Source of the DNA: Oscarella lobularis
Taxonomy: Eukaryota > Porifera > Homoscleromorpha > Homosclerophorida > Oscarellidae
Reading direction: 5' to 3'
NCBI RefSeq assembly: GCF_947507565.1
Contig: NC_089192.1
Coordinates: 1,922,001 to 1,986,000, forward strand
Length of the DNA stretch: 64,000 nt
Position numbers and translations under genes: made by a program. Position 1 is the stretch's first letter. Each line of letters begins with the position of its first letter. The notes beneath the pieces are model-generated. The model was given only the letters and a program-made list of their open reading frames with translations. It made no database searches and was not told where the DNA came from. This document shows, one piece after another, positions 1 to 10,583 of this stretch.

Positions 1-1406
1 GATCCGTTTGTGTGCGGTGTGAGCGGGAAATGGTCTCACGTAGAACGACAACTTCCGGTTCCGGAATGCATAGAAGCCGATCCTTTGGGATTCTTTATCT
101 GCCGAAAGTAAATTTGAATATCGTGGAGAATGCAAAAGCCTCTCACCGGAAGAAAAAAAAATCTCGAGCCTTACTCTTCAGTCTTTGTTAGAGCGGCTCT
201 GTCCTTGCAATCAGATCACCATTACCAACTTTGGCGAAGTTGAGTGCGACGATGGCGGGGAAAGACGTAGACGCCAAGTCAGTGGAAAAATAAACATTGT
301 TATCGTGAAATTTCGTGTTGAAGCGTTCAAAAACTCTAGAAGGATTCTGAATGCCAGATACTGCAACTCAACTTGCAGAGCTGCAGCAGGAAAACTCATA
401 AGTGCTGTGCACACCGCGGCAAGAAAACTCGTAAGCTCTGTCCAAAGCGATCCTCTTAGCGTCGAAATCAATGGAATCACATTCAATTCAAAAGATGCAA
501 CGGCTAGCAGAGTTCAGGCTAGCTGCGAGTAAAATCAAAATGGGCACGCGATGTTTCTTGTGTGGCAGGGGAAACTACATCCGCGAAGGAAAATGCGAAC
601 CATTGCCTCTTCACACGTATCAGGATGCAGAGGGAAAGAGCGAATGCAAAATTTGTCCTGTCAAAACTGAGACTCTCTGGAAAGGCACCAAATCTTTAGA
701 AGATTGTCTTCGAGTATGTCAACCTGGGAAGTATTCTCACAACAGCGTTCGTCCTTGCGCACTCCATGCTCCATGCATTCATACCAGCCGGAAGAAGGAC
801 CGACGTCATGCCTTACATGTCCAGATGGTACCATAACCACAGCCGAAGGAGCATCTCACGAGTCGATGTGCGTTCCTAACTGCACTAATAACTGCATCTA
901 TGGATTCAGATGTGATGGATGCCGGTGCATTTCGAGCTACAAGGTGTGCGACTTGACGCAAGATTGCGTCGACGGTTCTGACCAACAGCATGTGATTCCT
1001 GCGAGGGCTTCTTCTGCCCCGGCGACTTTCTAGTATATCAACGCATTTGCACGTCTTCATTCGCAGCAGTGGCGGAAATCAAAGACGTAGTGAGCATGGG
1101 AGATGATACGACGATGATGAAATGCGATGTGAAAGAAGTTCTCTACAGCGCCAAAGCACCAACCTCACAAGTGTGAACGACGGTCATTTTGATCTTGGAT
1201 CAAAGTCGGTGGCGTGTCACTGTCCTTCTGTTCAAGCTGGCAACCAATACATGCTCAGTGGTTACAAAAATCACGACGGCGCCCTCGTTGTCAGCCACGA
1301 CGGCATTTTTAAGCCGTGGAGAAATGATACTCCACCAGAAATTTCTGAAGCAATTTCTCTAGTGAAGAATGGAAGCTGCTTGCTCAATTACGGCTGGGAC
1401 GAATGA
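1..1406 (+). pseudogene. Decayed secreted sushi / GCC2-GCC3 / LDLa / netrin-like (NTR) protein gene, 5' truncated by the window
   Basis: Protein motifs run collinearly but hop between frames. A sushi (CCP) C-terminus (CGVSGKWSHVERQLPVPEC) reads in frame 1 from the window edge; a Cys-poor segment with a furin-like ERRRRQVSG site follows in another frame (about 89-532); then GCC2/GCC3-type repeats (CFLCGRGNYIREGKCEP, CQPGKYS, then HSYQPEEGPTSCLTCPDGT), an LDLa-like module (DCVDGSDQQH) and an NTR/C345C-like end (CHCPSVQAGNQYMLSGY) with stop at 1404-1406. Frame changes near 85, 530, 765, 990 and 1150 look like single-base indels and no introns are visible. I infer a pseudogene; clustered assembly errors are the alternative, although neighbouring genes read cleanly. 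An intact relative would be an extracellular, possibly SVEP1-like protein. Confidence 0.6.
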
Positions 1407-1500
1407 AGAGGAGGAGGCTGTCAGTAAGCAAAGATGACAGAAACTCTTGCGCTCTTTCGCTGGAATCTTTATCTCAAAAAACAACAGTCAATGGTTGTCT

Positions 1501-1506
1501 AATAAA
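1501..1506 (+). terminator. AATAAA poly(A) signal after the NTR-like pseudogene
   Basis: AATAAA lies about 95 bp after the last stop of the frameshifted NTR-like gene. No poly(A) tract follows, which does not favour a retrocopy. Confidence 0.35.
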
Positions 1507-1614
1507 TGTGCAGTTTTGTTTTATGAATCTATTACAATCAGCAATACCGACTGGTTCACTCAATCAGACTCTGATCATACGTATTTGGTGCGCTTATCCG
1601 GGCACCATTGATTG

Positions 1615-4591
1615 TTTATGTCCATATCCGGGTAATGGTCTTAGAAGTGTGGTCGTTTTCGCTCAATTTTTCGCAGGACGCGTTCCCGCTATCAGTAGGA
1701 TGCTTTCCAAAGCACCTTTTCTACCCGCTGACATCGTTACGAAAAAGTGAGGCTCCCTAAGGTGTCTCATAAACAGATTTTCGCCTTGCGAAGCGCAACG
1801 TAGAGCTCGAGACGCGAGTGCAGATATTCCATTTAACGGTACTCTAAATGCCTACAGTTAAACGGGTTTGTAGACGCAACTGAGTTGTTCCCCATCGCCC
1901 AAGAGCCGAATTCATTCGTCGCCGTTTCGAAGCTCTTCTCTCCTCCCTCGTATGTCGAATTCTTGTCTCCGGTGCGCGACGAAAAGCTATAAGGTGTGTC
2001 TCCATGTGGTTTGAATTATGCGAGCGCACGATTTTCGCAGCGGTCGCCGCGAGCCAAAATCTCGTGGCCCTGAAAAGGGATCTCACCCATTTACCCCAAC
2101 GGCCTGTCATATATGTATCTATAGATTGACCTGAACTCGCAGCAAAGTGCGAAGAGCGTGTCACTGTACTGTACTCACATGTAAGTAAACTCTCGTGTGT
2201 TTTTCAAATGTTTTATACGGAGTTCGTATAGAAAACGTCATCGCCTCTGCTCGAAACTCTAACAAGCAAAACTAGAATCACCTGGGATGTGGGTGACGTA
2301 CACACCAAAATCTTGTACTTGCATTCGTCTTCTCTTTTTTTTAGTTTTTCGACTTTGTCTCTGCTAATTCGCGTCCTAGTTGAATTGGGGGATGAGCTCC
2401 ATAGATTCTTGGTAAGAGGTTTGGATGCTTGGAACGACAATGAAACAGAGATCATGGCTAATACGTGTATATAGCAGTAAGCCGCCGTCTTGAATAACCT
2501 ATGGGAGCTAACCTCAGAGTCATAAGCAGGATTTTTTTTAACAACGCTGAACGATTTAAAAGCATCAAGTTTCTCTTGACAATCTCATCTATCAGTTCCA
2601 GTTTAAAAAATTACTCGAGATTGGTCGAGCGTGTCTTAATTGGCAAATTGGCAAGTTAGTCAAAGCGTTTTTACGTGTGTTTTGTTAGGGTCGGTTCGTG
2701 CTAGGGAGAAGAGAAGCGCCGTCTATTTGAGTAAATTGTCGCCGCTGATCAAAGTAAGCTTTCAGTGGCCGCCTCTGCAATCGCTTGATGGTCGCCCGAT
2801 CACAGGGGCCTGTATGTATGTATCATCTTACATCTCGAGTAACGCTCCTCATAGAAGAGAGAGAAATACGCTAGCATCACGTGCTTATGGGTGAACAATA
2901 TCTAGATCGTAACTGCTTTCTACTGCTACATTGGTGATGCACATTAGTGACTGTGGACGCGGGTGCGGCTACCTCTGGAAGTGGTGATGTTGTTGTGACC
3001 TACTGGGTCGGTGCCGCGGTAGGTCAGTTGTGAATGGTCCGCAGTTGGATTGCGTTGTCGCTGTAATTGGGTAATAGAGGTGCCCATGCATGATCATCCT
3101 TTCATCGTTCTCGGAGCACGAAATGTCCTGCCGTGATGCTATCATCGGATGCTGCAGCGCTTCCGCAATGAATCGTCGCAGAATGACAGAGGACGTGATG
3201 TTTTATTGCATGGTGTACTTGCTCTACGCAGTTGGGGTTTAGGGGAGAGGGGATTTTTTTGCACGTGCGTGTCTTTATAGTTAGGGCGCGGCGCGGCGCA
3301 ATGAAAAATAGAGGAAATAATTTTTTATTCAATAAACCCGGAAATAAACCGGAAGATAACATAAGCTACAAATAATCGTCCTTTCGGCGTCTTCAGGCTT
3401 GGGAGGGCGATTCACCCACGCCCTCTGGTGGACACGGAGCCCGGAGCTTCGGTTGACCCACGAAGCACGGGGTACGGCCTCTTTATCCTCGATTGGCCTC
3501 GGAGATGGGCCTTGGGAGTGAAGCGTCCTCGGATGTGAGTCCGCCACCCATGTTATCCAAGGGGACCGCTATTGTTACCCACCGCGTCTCGCCATAGTGG
3601 GGAAGCCAACTCTATCGGCCCCTGCTATAGAGGTGTGGCCTCTTTCACATCATTGGCCTCGGAGGTCTTTGGGAGTAGATTAACGCTTGAGCAAGAGCAG
3701 TGATTTCAAACGAGTTTCTAGCACGGGATGAAGAAAAAAGGTATCAGTAACAAAAAATAATGATGCCCGCTCAAAGAATAAGTCACCTGTTTACGCAACG
3801 CTGTGAAAAATCATTATACAAGAAGAACAAGAGAATAGTATTGTCCGTTGAATTTTTTCACGGCCACTTGCATGCCGTGCCAGAAGGAAATGCACACGTC
3901 TGCTAAACGAAAAGAAAGATGTGCGTTACGTTCTGCTTAAACCACCTGCATAAGCACCTGTTCCGAGCTTTTCATCGGTACGCTCAACTTGCTGGGAGCT
4001 AAGCGGAGAATTGCAACAAACTCGTTCAGACTGCGTTGCGCTTCTTCAAGTGAGTCTAGAAGAGTATGACGTCGACACTCAAGACCACGACGTTCGGTTC
4101 GGTGTTGCCGCTCCGCCGCTCCATTTCAGATCAGAGCAAAAATTACCTTAATAAAACCTCTATTCGAATTATCGAATCTTTTTATATAATTTTTGCTTTT
4201 CGTCTGTAAGAAATATGCATTGAGCTTCGAGAGTCAGGCACCGAGAAGCAATTTCAACTCTACAAACAACCTTACTTCGTACTTCGCCTACTCAGTTAGA
4301 GAACAACTTTACTTTCCTCACTTGCCTCAAGATTGGAGCATCTCTCTTTACGTTCTCTTAGTTCCCATTCAATATCTCGGAAACGAAGGCTGCCAAAATG
4401 ATTATTAATAATATTGGAACGAAAGGGGCCCTTTTGGCGATCGCTCAAACTTCGAAAGTCATCGTAGCGAACTTGTAGCGCAGACCTGTACATAAAGTCA
4501 ATAAGAAAATAAGAATTGAAGTCATTATAAATACCGTACATTTCAGCTAGAAAACGTTCATTTCGTTGCCTAAAATTTCACCGCTTAATTG
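1615..4591. repeat. Left copy of ~3 kb direct repeat (segmental duplication)
   Basis: This block is repeated in the same orientation at 56100-59092, with substitutions and small indels. Matching landmarks include GGTAATGGTC at the left edge, TAGGGTCGGTTCGTGCTAGG in the middle and TTTCACCGCTTAATTG at the right edge, where the copies part. It holds no intact gene. It contains an open but unrecognised segment around 1890-2130, a strongly conserved 304 bp block, and an antisense kelch-kinase remnant that continues to about 5068 in this copy only. Confidence 0.85.
3377..3680. other. Highly conserved 304 bp core of the direct repeat, left copy
   Basis: This stretch differs from 57884-58186 at only about five positions by eye, one of them a single-base indel, clearly fewer than the flanking parts of the repeat. 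It contains two related ~42 nt units (around 3475-3520 and 3637-3677) sharing the core ATTGGCCTCGGAG. The indel would break any shared reading frame, so I favour a non-coding element or recent gene conversion. I do not recognise an RNA family. Confidence 0.55.
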
Positions 4592-5068
4592 GTATCATCA
4601 ACGAACCAAATTACGCTACGCGACGTTACCGCATTCCTTCCAAAGGCGGATGACGGATCACATCTACTTTCTGTAACTGAACTTCTGAAAGGAAGAACCG
4701 GCGCATTGAAGAAAGGCGTGTATAGGAGAAAAGGCTCGATTTCCATAAAGGATTCATCAAAGAACCTGAAAGACCAATTAAAAATCACATCTGATTTCCG
4801 ATTTCGTTAGTGAGTATACCCAGTGAAATTGTTTCCAGCCATGGGCTTGTAGCCGCGCCTTTTTGTATAACTGCTTAGCATGAATAATTTCCGTCGTTCC
4901 GTCTTGATTCCTGATGCAATAAACAGTGAATTCATATATTGGGGCAATATCGTGCCTAATCCAATCTGAAAGTCGCTGCACACTATTATATACTAGCGTG
5001 CAAAGTATTATTAGCCTCGATCTTCTAGACGCCACGGACAGTATTCCGAGGTTACGTAGCGAGCGCAT
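3850..5068 (-). pseudogene. Kelch-kinase pseudogene, left copy, truncated
   Basis: Read on the minus strand, this segment follows the intact kelch-kinase gene at 49057-51975 in order: a kelch-region exon (RHDIAPIYEFTVYCIRNQDG versus RHDIAPIFEFTLHCVSNQDG), the linker (DESFMEIEP versus NDSFMKIEP), coiled-coil exons (SALQVRYDD, RFRDIEWELRE, SEMER), then the start of the kinase domain (FWHGMQVAVKKF). Homology ends just after the VAVKK lysine near 3850. Intron sequence, including a retained CTTTCAG acceptor before the kelch exon, is copied too, so this is a DNA-level duplicate and not a retrocopy. Stops and frameshifts interrupt it. Confidence 0.75.
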
Positions 5069-6391
5069 CCTCCAAAGTCTCTAGTGAGAGCTTTGACCGT
5101 GTAGATACATGCAACTCTATCGATCCTCTCAGGTTTTAGCATACGCGCTCGACATGGCCCTCGCTTTTACTGTGCGCTGAACAAAATCAATCTCAATGAG
5201 TTGCTTACCTATATTTGTGCAACGTAGAACTTCTCTTTCTTCTCTTGTTTCCGCATTGTGACGACGCTTTCGCCTAAAACCGACGAGAGGCGGTTTCATT
5301 TCATGACCAATGCAACAGATTTACCTCTCGTTCAACCTGCGTTCGTCTTATTTCGAATCGGCGTTAGCGTTCGAGGGAAATCGGCGTCTAGATGCTTGAA
5401 ATACGGGGGTTCACAAATCCCGTATAAGGCAGCCGTTGACCTTCGTTCGAGCCTTCTCGTCTCCATCCCAAGAAAAGAACGAGTCCCGAAGTGATCGCGC
5501 AACGATCGAGATAGCCAAGTTGCACAGAAACGCTACGATGAACGGATTAGCGATGATGGGCGGGATCGTGACGTCACAGCTTATCTGAGCAGTCCAAAAT
5601 TACAACCCCTCCTTTGCAAAATTTCTAGATCCGCCACTTTAGAGGAATGACAAAGAAGGGTTAGTTAAAAGTATAGATATAGCTTCAGTTATTTTATCTT
5701 GGCTCTATATGCTTGTGTTTTGCCACGTGTATTGGCGTACTACATTTCTTCAAGACGCTTATCCGGTATTTTAATTTTGAAAAGTAGAAGCACATGCCTG
5801 TTAATTAACTAAAAGACATTGATTTTTTCATTTTGTAGCACTTGTACGTGGCACCGAAGACGAACTTCATCCTTTCAAAAACAGGAATCTAATTGATTAA
5901 GGCAGCAGCGTCAGCACTGGGCACAGCAACGCTTCATCATCGATTCAAGGGCATCTATGGTTTGCATGCATGCACGTACTATTTCAATGAAGATGACTGG
6001 CCTACTTGCTCCATCGCTTGAACAACAGATTAAAGAAAGGGCTTCCTATCGCATAAGAGATGATCTTTTTCGTCCTTTATTGTTCAGGGCAAAAAAGTTG
6101 CGAGCCGAATGCTTTGTTATTCGTGTATTTCCTTATTTTTATTTAGTTCTTTCATCTGTCTTTATGTAAAGCACTGCTATTGCGGTATGTAGTTCTACTT
6201 ACTGAGCTAGAAAAAACAGGTACGATCACTCAGAAGCGCTTAAATGGTTAATTTCGTTCTGATTTACGCGCTTTATTTCAGCCGATAGCAATAAATGAAG
6301 CGGCCCTGTCGTCGCGTAAACCGTCACCTTGGCTGGTGATGTATCGAAATTTTTCTTCATCGATGTTGGTGAGGATTTTTTTATCTTTCAG
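5069..6391. other. Intergenic stretch without a recognised gene
   Basis: Only short, unrecognised open frames are present (for example 5258-5494 plus). The last ~90 bases before 6392, ending in TTATCTTTCAG, match the intron and acceptor upstream of exon 3 of the four-TM gene at 54492-55274, so the inverted copy starts within this stretch. Confidence 0.5.
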
Positions 6392-6736
6392 GTTCGCAAT
6401 AGCGTCGGGGTGATATGGGGAATTTCGATTCTGTTAACAAGCGGAGCATCGGTTTGGCCTGGTGTTTTCTTCATGCACGATTATCTGCACGGCTGGGAGG
6501 CCATTTATACGCCGTCTGCTAGAAAAGATCTTGGAATTGCTATATTCTCATTGACACTTCTTTTTATCTTCAGCATAGTACTTACAGCGCTGAATCGTTT
6601 TCCGTATGCTTCTCCTGCTTCTATTCGAAACTCAACCAAGTGCCCCAGCAATCCGTCACTGGGCCCCATTACAGCAATACGTACGTCAGTTCATCCGGCC
6701 CACCTCACTCTAAAGAAGAATTCAAGCCAGTAACCT
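6392..6736 (+). pseudogene. Inverted, frameshifted copy of exon 3 of the four-TM membrane protein gene
   Basis: From the acceptor at 6391 the translation begins VRNSVGVIWGISI and continues with PSARKDLGIAIFSLTLLFIF, matching ARNSVGVIWAISI and PSASKDLGIAIFSLTLLLFIF of the intact minus-strand gene at 54492-55274. Near 6590 the frame breaks: the expected C-terminus (VPQQSV, TGPHYSNTYVSSSGPPHS) continues in another frame up to a stop matching the intact gene's. Exons 1 and 2 were not found upstream. The 3' flank is also copied, out to about 7170 and matching 54250-54490 reversed. Confidence 0.75.
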
Positions 6737-6824
6737 AATTTGGCTCATTCAAAGACTGAACAAAGACAGCAATGTACCTGTCCATTCATTTGTGTTTTGC
6801 GCGTAAACAATTTTTGTCCTGCGT

Positions 6825-6995
6825 ACCGTATTTACTCTAATAAAAGCCGCCTTCTAATAAACGCCGCTCTATGAACAACTTTCCCACAGACCCTCGCTAA
6901 AGCGCGTAAGAGCGTGAAAGAATAAACTTTGGTTTTGAAACGCATGCAATCCCGAAACATATTGACGCCGCGGCTTTTATTAGAGTAAATACGGT
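6825..6995. mobile_element. MITE-like element with perfect 26 bp terminal inverted repeats
   Basis: Perfect 26 bp inverted repeats at 6825-6850 and 6970-6995 (ACCGTATTTACTCTAATAAA followed by AGCCGC, and its complement) bound a 171 bp non-coding element. The 12 bp sequence AATTTTTGTCCT occurs at 6809-6820 and again at 7000-7011, with 4 bases (GCGT, AAGA) between it and each terminus. The paralogous 3' flank at about 54400 carries a single copy of this target (GTTTTCGTCC on the minus strand) and no element, so it is an unoccupied version of the site. Confidence 0.8.
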
Positions 6996-7170
6996 AAGAA
7001 ATTTTTGTCCTTCATTGATTATTGAATTTTACTGCATTTAATTACTGCAAAATGGTTTCAGATTGCTAGCCGCTGTGCCCGATTACTTGATTGCACAGAG
7101 AAGACATATCAATGTTTCCTGGACTATAAATTTTGAAGCGTGGAGGGCTTCGGACACGGAACCAACACGT

Positions 7171-7758
7171 AAAGGCGCATCGCAATTGAGTACAAAGCTT
7201 CCATTGGACAATTAACGACCACGTGAAGACGTGAACCTGCTCACACCTTGGAGACAAGACTATTATTAGGAGAGATACTTTTGTTCTTTTCCTCACTACC
7301 TCATTGAAATTCTACCTAAATCTATCCGGGGCAATGTCCATGTCCGGTGCATCATACTAAATTGATCTAGGTGACAAACAAATTAATTCTGGCCTATTTT
7401 CGTGATAAGCGCGCGATCGAAGGTGGAAGAAGACGAACCTACGGGCTTTATTCGCTACGAACGCTTCGAACCAATGATGATTACGCGTTCTAATGGAAAG
7501 AAGGTGAACTCATACGGGCCTCCCTAACACATATATAAAAAAGAGAACCTTATTTAGATAGCGACCTGAAACGAAGATCAGATACTAAAAGCCGTTTCCG
7601 CAAGAAAGCTCCAAAAATTGCCTAATTAAATTAATGAATTAATTAATTAAAATAAGGTTTTGGATGAAGATAAAAAAGGGTGTTTGACTGTTGAACAGTT
7701 GACTAAGTGTATGACTGAAAGCGGTTGCCTAATTTAATTAAATTAATTGTTTCACCTT
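7171..7758. other. AT-rich intergenic stretch
   Basis: No gene is recognised. It includes AATTAATTAATTAA-type simple sequence around 7620-7660 and again near 7735-7750. Confidence 0.5.
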
Positions 7759-8010
7759 TCATAAATCGCCCTTCTGAGACGTTTCGGGCGAGAAAACGGT
7801 CGAGAACGTAAATCGATGATCTTCTCGACAGTCTGGACGCGCTTCGGTTCTGTCTTTCGGCGCTGATGCTTCGACCATCGATCCCGTTCTGAGTTGGAGG
7901 CAGGAGGGCCCCTGGCTCGGCTTTACGCTGAGGAAGACTCGGACGGAATCGTTTTCCATTTCTTCGGCGAGCTTTTGCTTGAATGGCACATAGTCTCTGC
8001 GATCACGCAT
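7759..8010 (-). CDS. Possible kinesin motor N-terminal fragment
   Basis: The 83-codon frame contains DSVRVFLSVKPSQGPSC and, later, FTFSTVFSPETSQ. The spacing and pattern resemble the first strand of a kinesin motor domain (VRVxxRxRP) and its F-x-F-x-x-V-F-x-P-x-x-x-Q motif. The frame stops six codons after SPETSQ without a convincing donor before the stop, and no P-loop exon was found downstream on the minus strand. It may be a first exon with an unrecognised splice or a dead fragment. The identification rests on two short motifs. Confidence 0.3.
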   Translation of the reverse strand: MRDRRDYVPFKQKLAEEMENDSVRVFLSVKPSQGPSCLQLRTGSMVEASAPKDRTEARPDCREDHRFTFSTVFSPETSQKGDL

Positions 8011-8221
8011 CCTTGCTGCGATACAGTAACTGACTTCTTTCTTCTCGAGAAATAGATGCGCATGCGTAATGGCGTACTTGCGCTATGCGCATGTTGATGA
8101 TAATGATGTTTTATTTTAGTACGGAAAAACCATCAGCTTACTGGCTGCCCGAATTAGTTTCTTAATTGGTGCGTGGATGAAGTGTCCTCAACTCCGCCCA
8201 CTTCACTGTGCGTTTTCGTGA

Positions 8222-8600
8222 GGAAATACTTTTGGCGTTGAAGGGCTCGTCACTCACGGTGCAAATGTCAACGTGAGAGACGGAGTATGACTTTAAATTG
8301 ATTTCATATGGTGCACTCATCACTCTTTTTTAGTATGGACGTACGCAATATTCTTATGCCTGTCAAAGTTCCGTTGACACAATGAAGAAAATTGTCTGTC
8401 TCAAAGAACATGGCTATATTTTTCAACCATCTGATATTGTGACAGAATTGATATCAACCCATTCGCAACAGTAGCTTTTGATTTATAGGTTTGGGCAGCT
8501 GAAATTCAATTTTCGTCGTTTGAAAAAGTGGACGAGATTTTTCATTATCTCGTCAATGAAAAGGGATTGAGTGTCAGCGCTATTTATCTGGTGGTATATG
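8222..8600 (+). pseudogene. Ankyrin-repeat gene fragment
   Basis: A plus-strand segment reads GVEGLVTHGANVNVRDG, an ankyrin repeat end. A short GT-AG intron (GTATGA...TTTTTTAG) would join it to YGRTQYSYACQSSVDTMKKI, the start of the next repeat, and then HGYIF. A further open piece (VWAAEIQFSSFEKVDEIF) follows a possible acceptor near 8488. No start codon, upstream repeats or clean downstream donor were found. It is probably a remnant, though a small part of a real gene cannot be excluded. Confidence 0.4.
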
Positions 8601-9169
8601 ATGTCATTGTGCTTTTGTTTGCTACATGTGCAATATTTGTAATAGGATAGCAGCGTATAACAGACGACGCTTACAAGGTATCTCTATCGTTTGATACAGT
8701 TGTACAGTAATGTTTAGCTCGTGACGTCCCCACACCACTCTCCTCCCCGGATCAGAGGAAAAAGGCCCGGCGCGCGAGTTCTACTTTTCGCCTTCTTTGC
8801 ATGGAGACTATATAGAGCGCGTTATATTGCCTCGTAGACGATTCGAGGCATCGTAAAGCCTTTCTCGTTTGTGCTTTGCGTATTTATTATTGCTATGCTT
8901 ACATCAGAAACGCTGGTATATTGTAGGGTAAGCCGCTTTTTGAGAAAAAACGGCTTACCCTACAAGGTTACGAACTTCGTTCACACTAAATGCTCGAATA
9001 TATATAAACAGGAAACGACAGCTATGCAGGTAAAGGATTGGATTGACAGACACGCAGAGAAAGAATTGCACACATGAACAGTTTACACCACATCACATCA
9101 CACACATCAGATCACGCGTAGGTAAAAAAGAAATCCAGCAATGGTAAAAGTCACTCTAGCAGCTTACAG
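8601..9169. other. Intergenic stretch with a foldback element
   Basis: No gene is recognised. It contains the 15 bp-stem hairpin at 8921-8965 and lies just downstream of the minus-strand giant gene's stop codon. Confidence 0.5.
8921..8965. repeat. Foldback hairpin, 15 bp perfect stem (family with 52226-52302)
   Basis: TTGTAGGGTAAGCCG at 8921-8935 pairs perfectly with CGGCTTACCCTACAA at 8951-8965 across a 15 nt loop containing TTTTTGAG. The inner stem core AGGGTAAG and T-rich loop resemble the hairpin at 52226-52302. Confidence 0.75.
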
Positions 9170-10583
9170 CTAAAGTTCGGCAGCTTCTTCATAAAGAGGA
9201 TTTATTGTATTCCGTGCCGCTGGAACAACTTCGTAAAGCGGGGCTTCATTTGACGAAGTTTCTTCCTCTGTCGTATTCTCTTCTTGAAAGCGGTCTAGGC
9301 AGTCGTCAAGAGCGCTTTCATCGATCTCTTCTTCCGCATTTAGAGGAGATTTTTGAAAATCTCTCATAGGCAAGTTGCACCCAGGTTGCCCTGCTTCTTT
9401 TTCAAACCTGAAACAACACGCGACTAGGTAAAAAGCATAGGAAAAAGTATCTTTACTGCACGTACGGCATAGGATCAAATGTCTTTTGTCGCCTTTTCTT
9501 CCTTTTGCAAACAACAGCAATGGCAACTGCGATTACACAGGTAATAACGACGGTGGCTGGAACCAGAATAGCTGCCAAAAGTACTAATTGCTTCAATTTG
9601 CAACTGTACGAACCGTCCAAATTGATACAGTCATGCGTAGAATGGCATGGGTGAAAGACGCACTCGTCGACGTCTGTTTGGCACAAGACTCCAGTGTAGC
9701 CGGAAAAGCAAGCGCAATTATAACCTTGCCACGAAAATGCTCTGTCCAAGCCAGTGCAGTTTTCATCTGCGACACTGCCGTTGCACCTTCCATTGCTACT
9801 GCATGGATTAATGAGGCCGTAAATTTCAACTTTCAATAAATTGGAATAGGCTCCATCTTGATCGTACCCCAAAACAAAGAATTCGTCATATCCCGTAAAA
9901 TTTGCAGAGACAACGTAACGCAACATTGTCGAATTGACAGAAGGCGTTTGCACTGATGAACTGTAATTTGCCAACAACTCTGAATGATTTGTAAGCCAGT
10001 TCAAAGGTGTCGAAACCCGAGTAATGTTGCCGTAACGAGGACCGTCATATGTCAGTCCCAATGTATCATCTGTGTCTGGATCGACCACTCCAAGAAAAAA
10101 TAATTCAACAGTTTCATTTAGCTTGTTCTGATCATTCACTATCCTGACGGGTTCAGTAGTCATAAGGGGAAATTTCATGCTTTGTGTCCAATACACAATG
10201 ACCGGCGGGTCTTCCACGGCGTCGACTTCTATCTCTATTGTGCCATCAGCGGTTAGAGGTTTCCCTACTGGTATGGTCATCTCTGTAACCCGGTAGAAAA
10301 TATACGCCATTCCGTAACAATTTCGACAAGGAGCAAAGCTGAAACTGCCGTCATAACTTATTTTCACAGTCCCTAGATCCGTGCCGTTCAAAAGAGAAAA
10401 CATAACAGCATCTCCTTCGTCGTCAAAGTAGTCGAGCCGAACTCGTAATGAATCGTCTTCTTTCATAGTGAGACGAACTATTTTTGGCACAACGGGAGCA
10501 GTATTTTGAAATTGACTGTCAACTCGAACGCCGGCAAACTGCGTTGGTTGGGTCAAGAATTCCTTCGGTAATCGACGCTCCAA
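9170..10583 (-). other. C-terminal module of the LLTP/FN3 gene: cadherin-like region, EGF pair, TM helix, tail with NPLY
   Basis: The long exon encodes beta-rich cadherin-like sequence (MKEDDSLRVRLDYFDDEGD; AVEDPPVIVY), then EGF-like domains (INPCSSNGRC; CACFSGYTGVLC; DVDECVFHPCHSTHDC), a TM segment (AAILVPATVVITCVIAVAI) and a basic stop-transfer CKRKKRR. It splices at ATGCC|GTACGT to an exon starting at 9407 that encodes an acidic tail ending APLYEVVPAARNTINPLYEE. NPLY plus following acidic/Ala residues resembles integrin beta tails, which bind PTB-domain adaptors. Confidence 0.8.

Noticed and set aside
3329-3547. Minus-strand frame shared by both repeat cores as a protein-coding gene
   Set aside because: A one-base indel between the copies shifts the frame, so conservation is at DNA level and not protein level.
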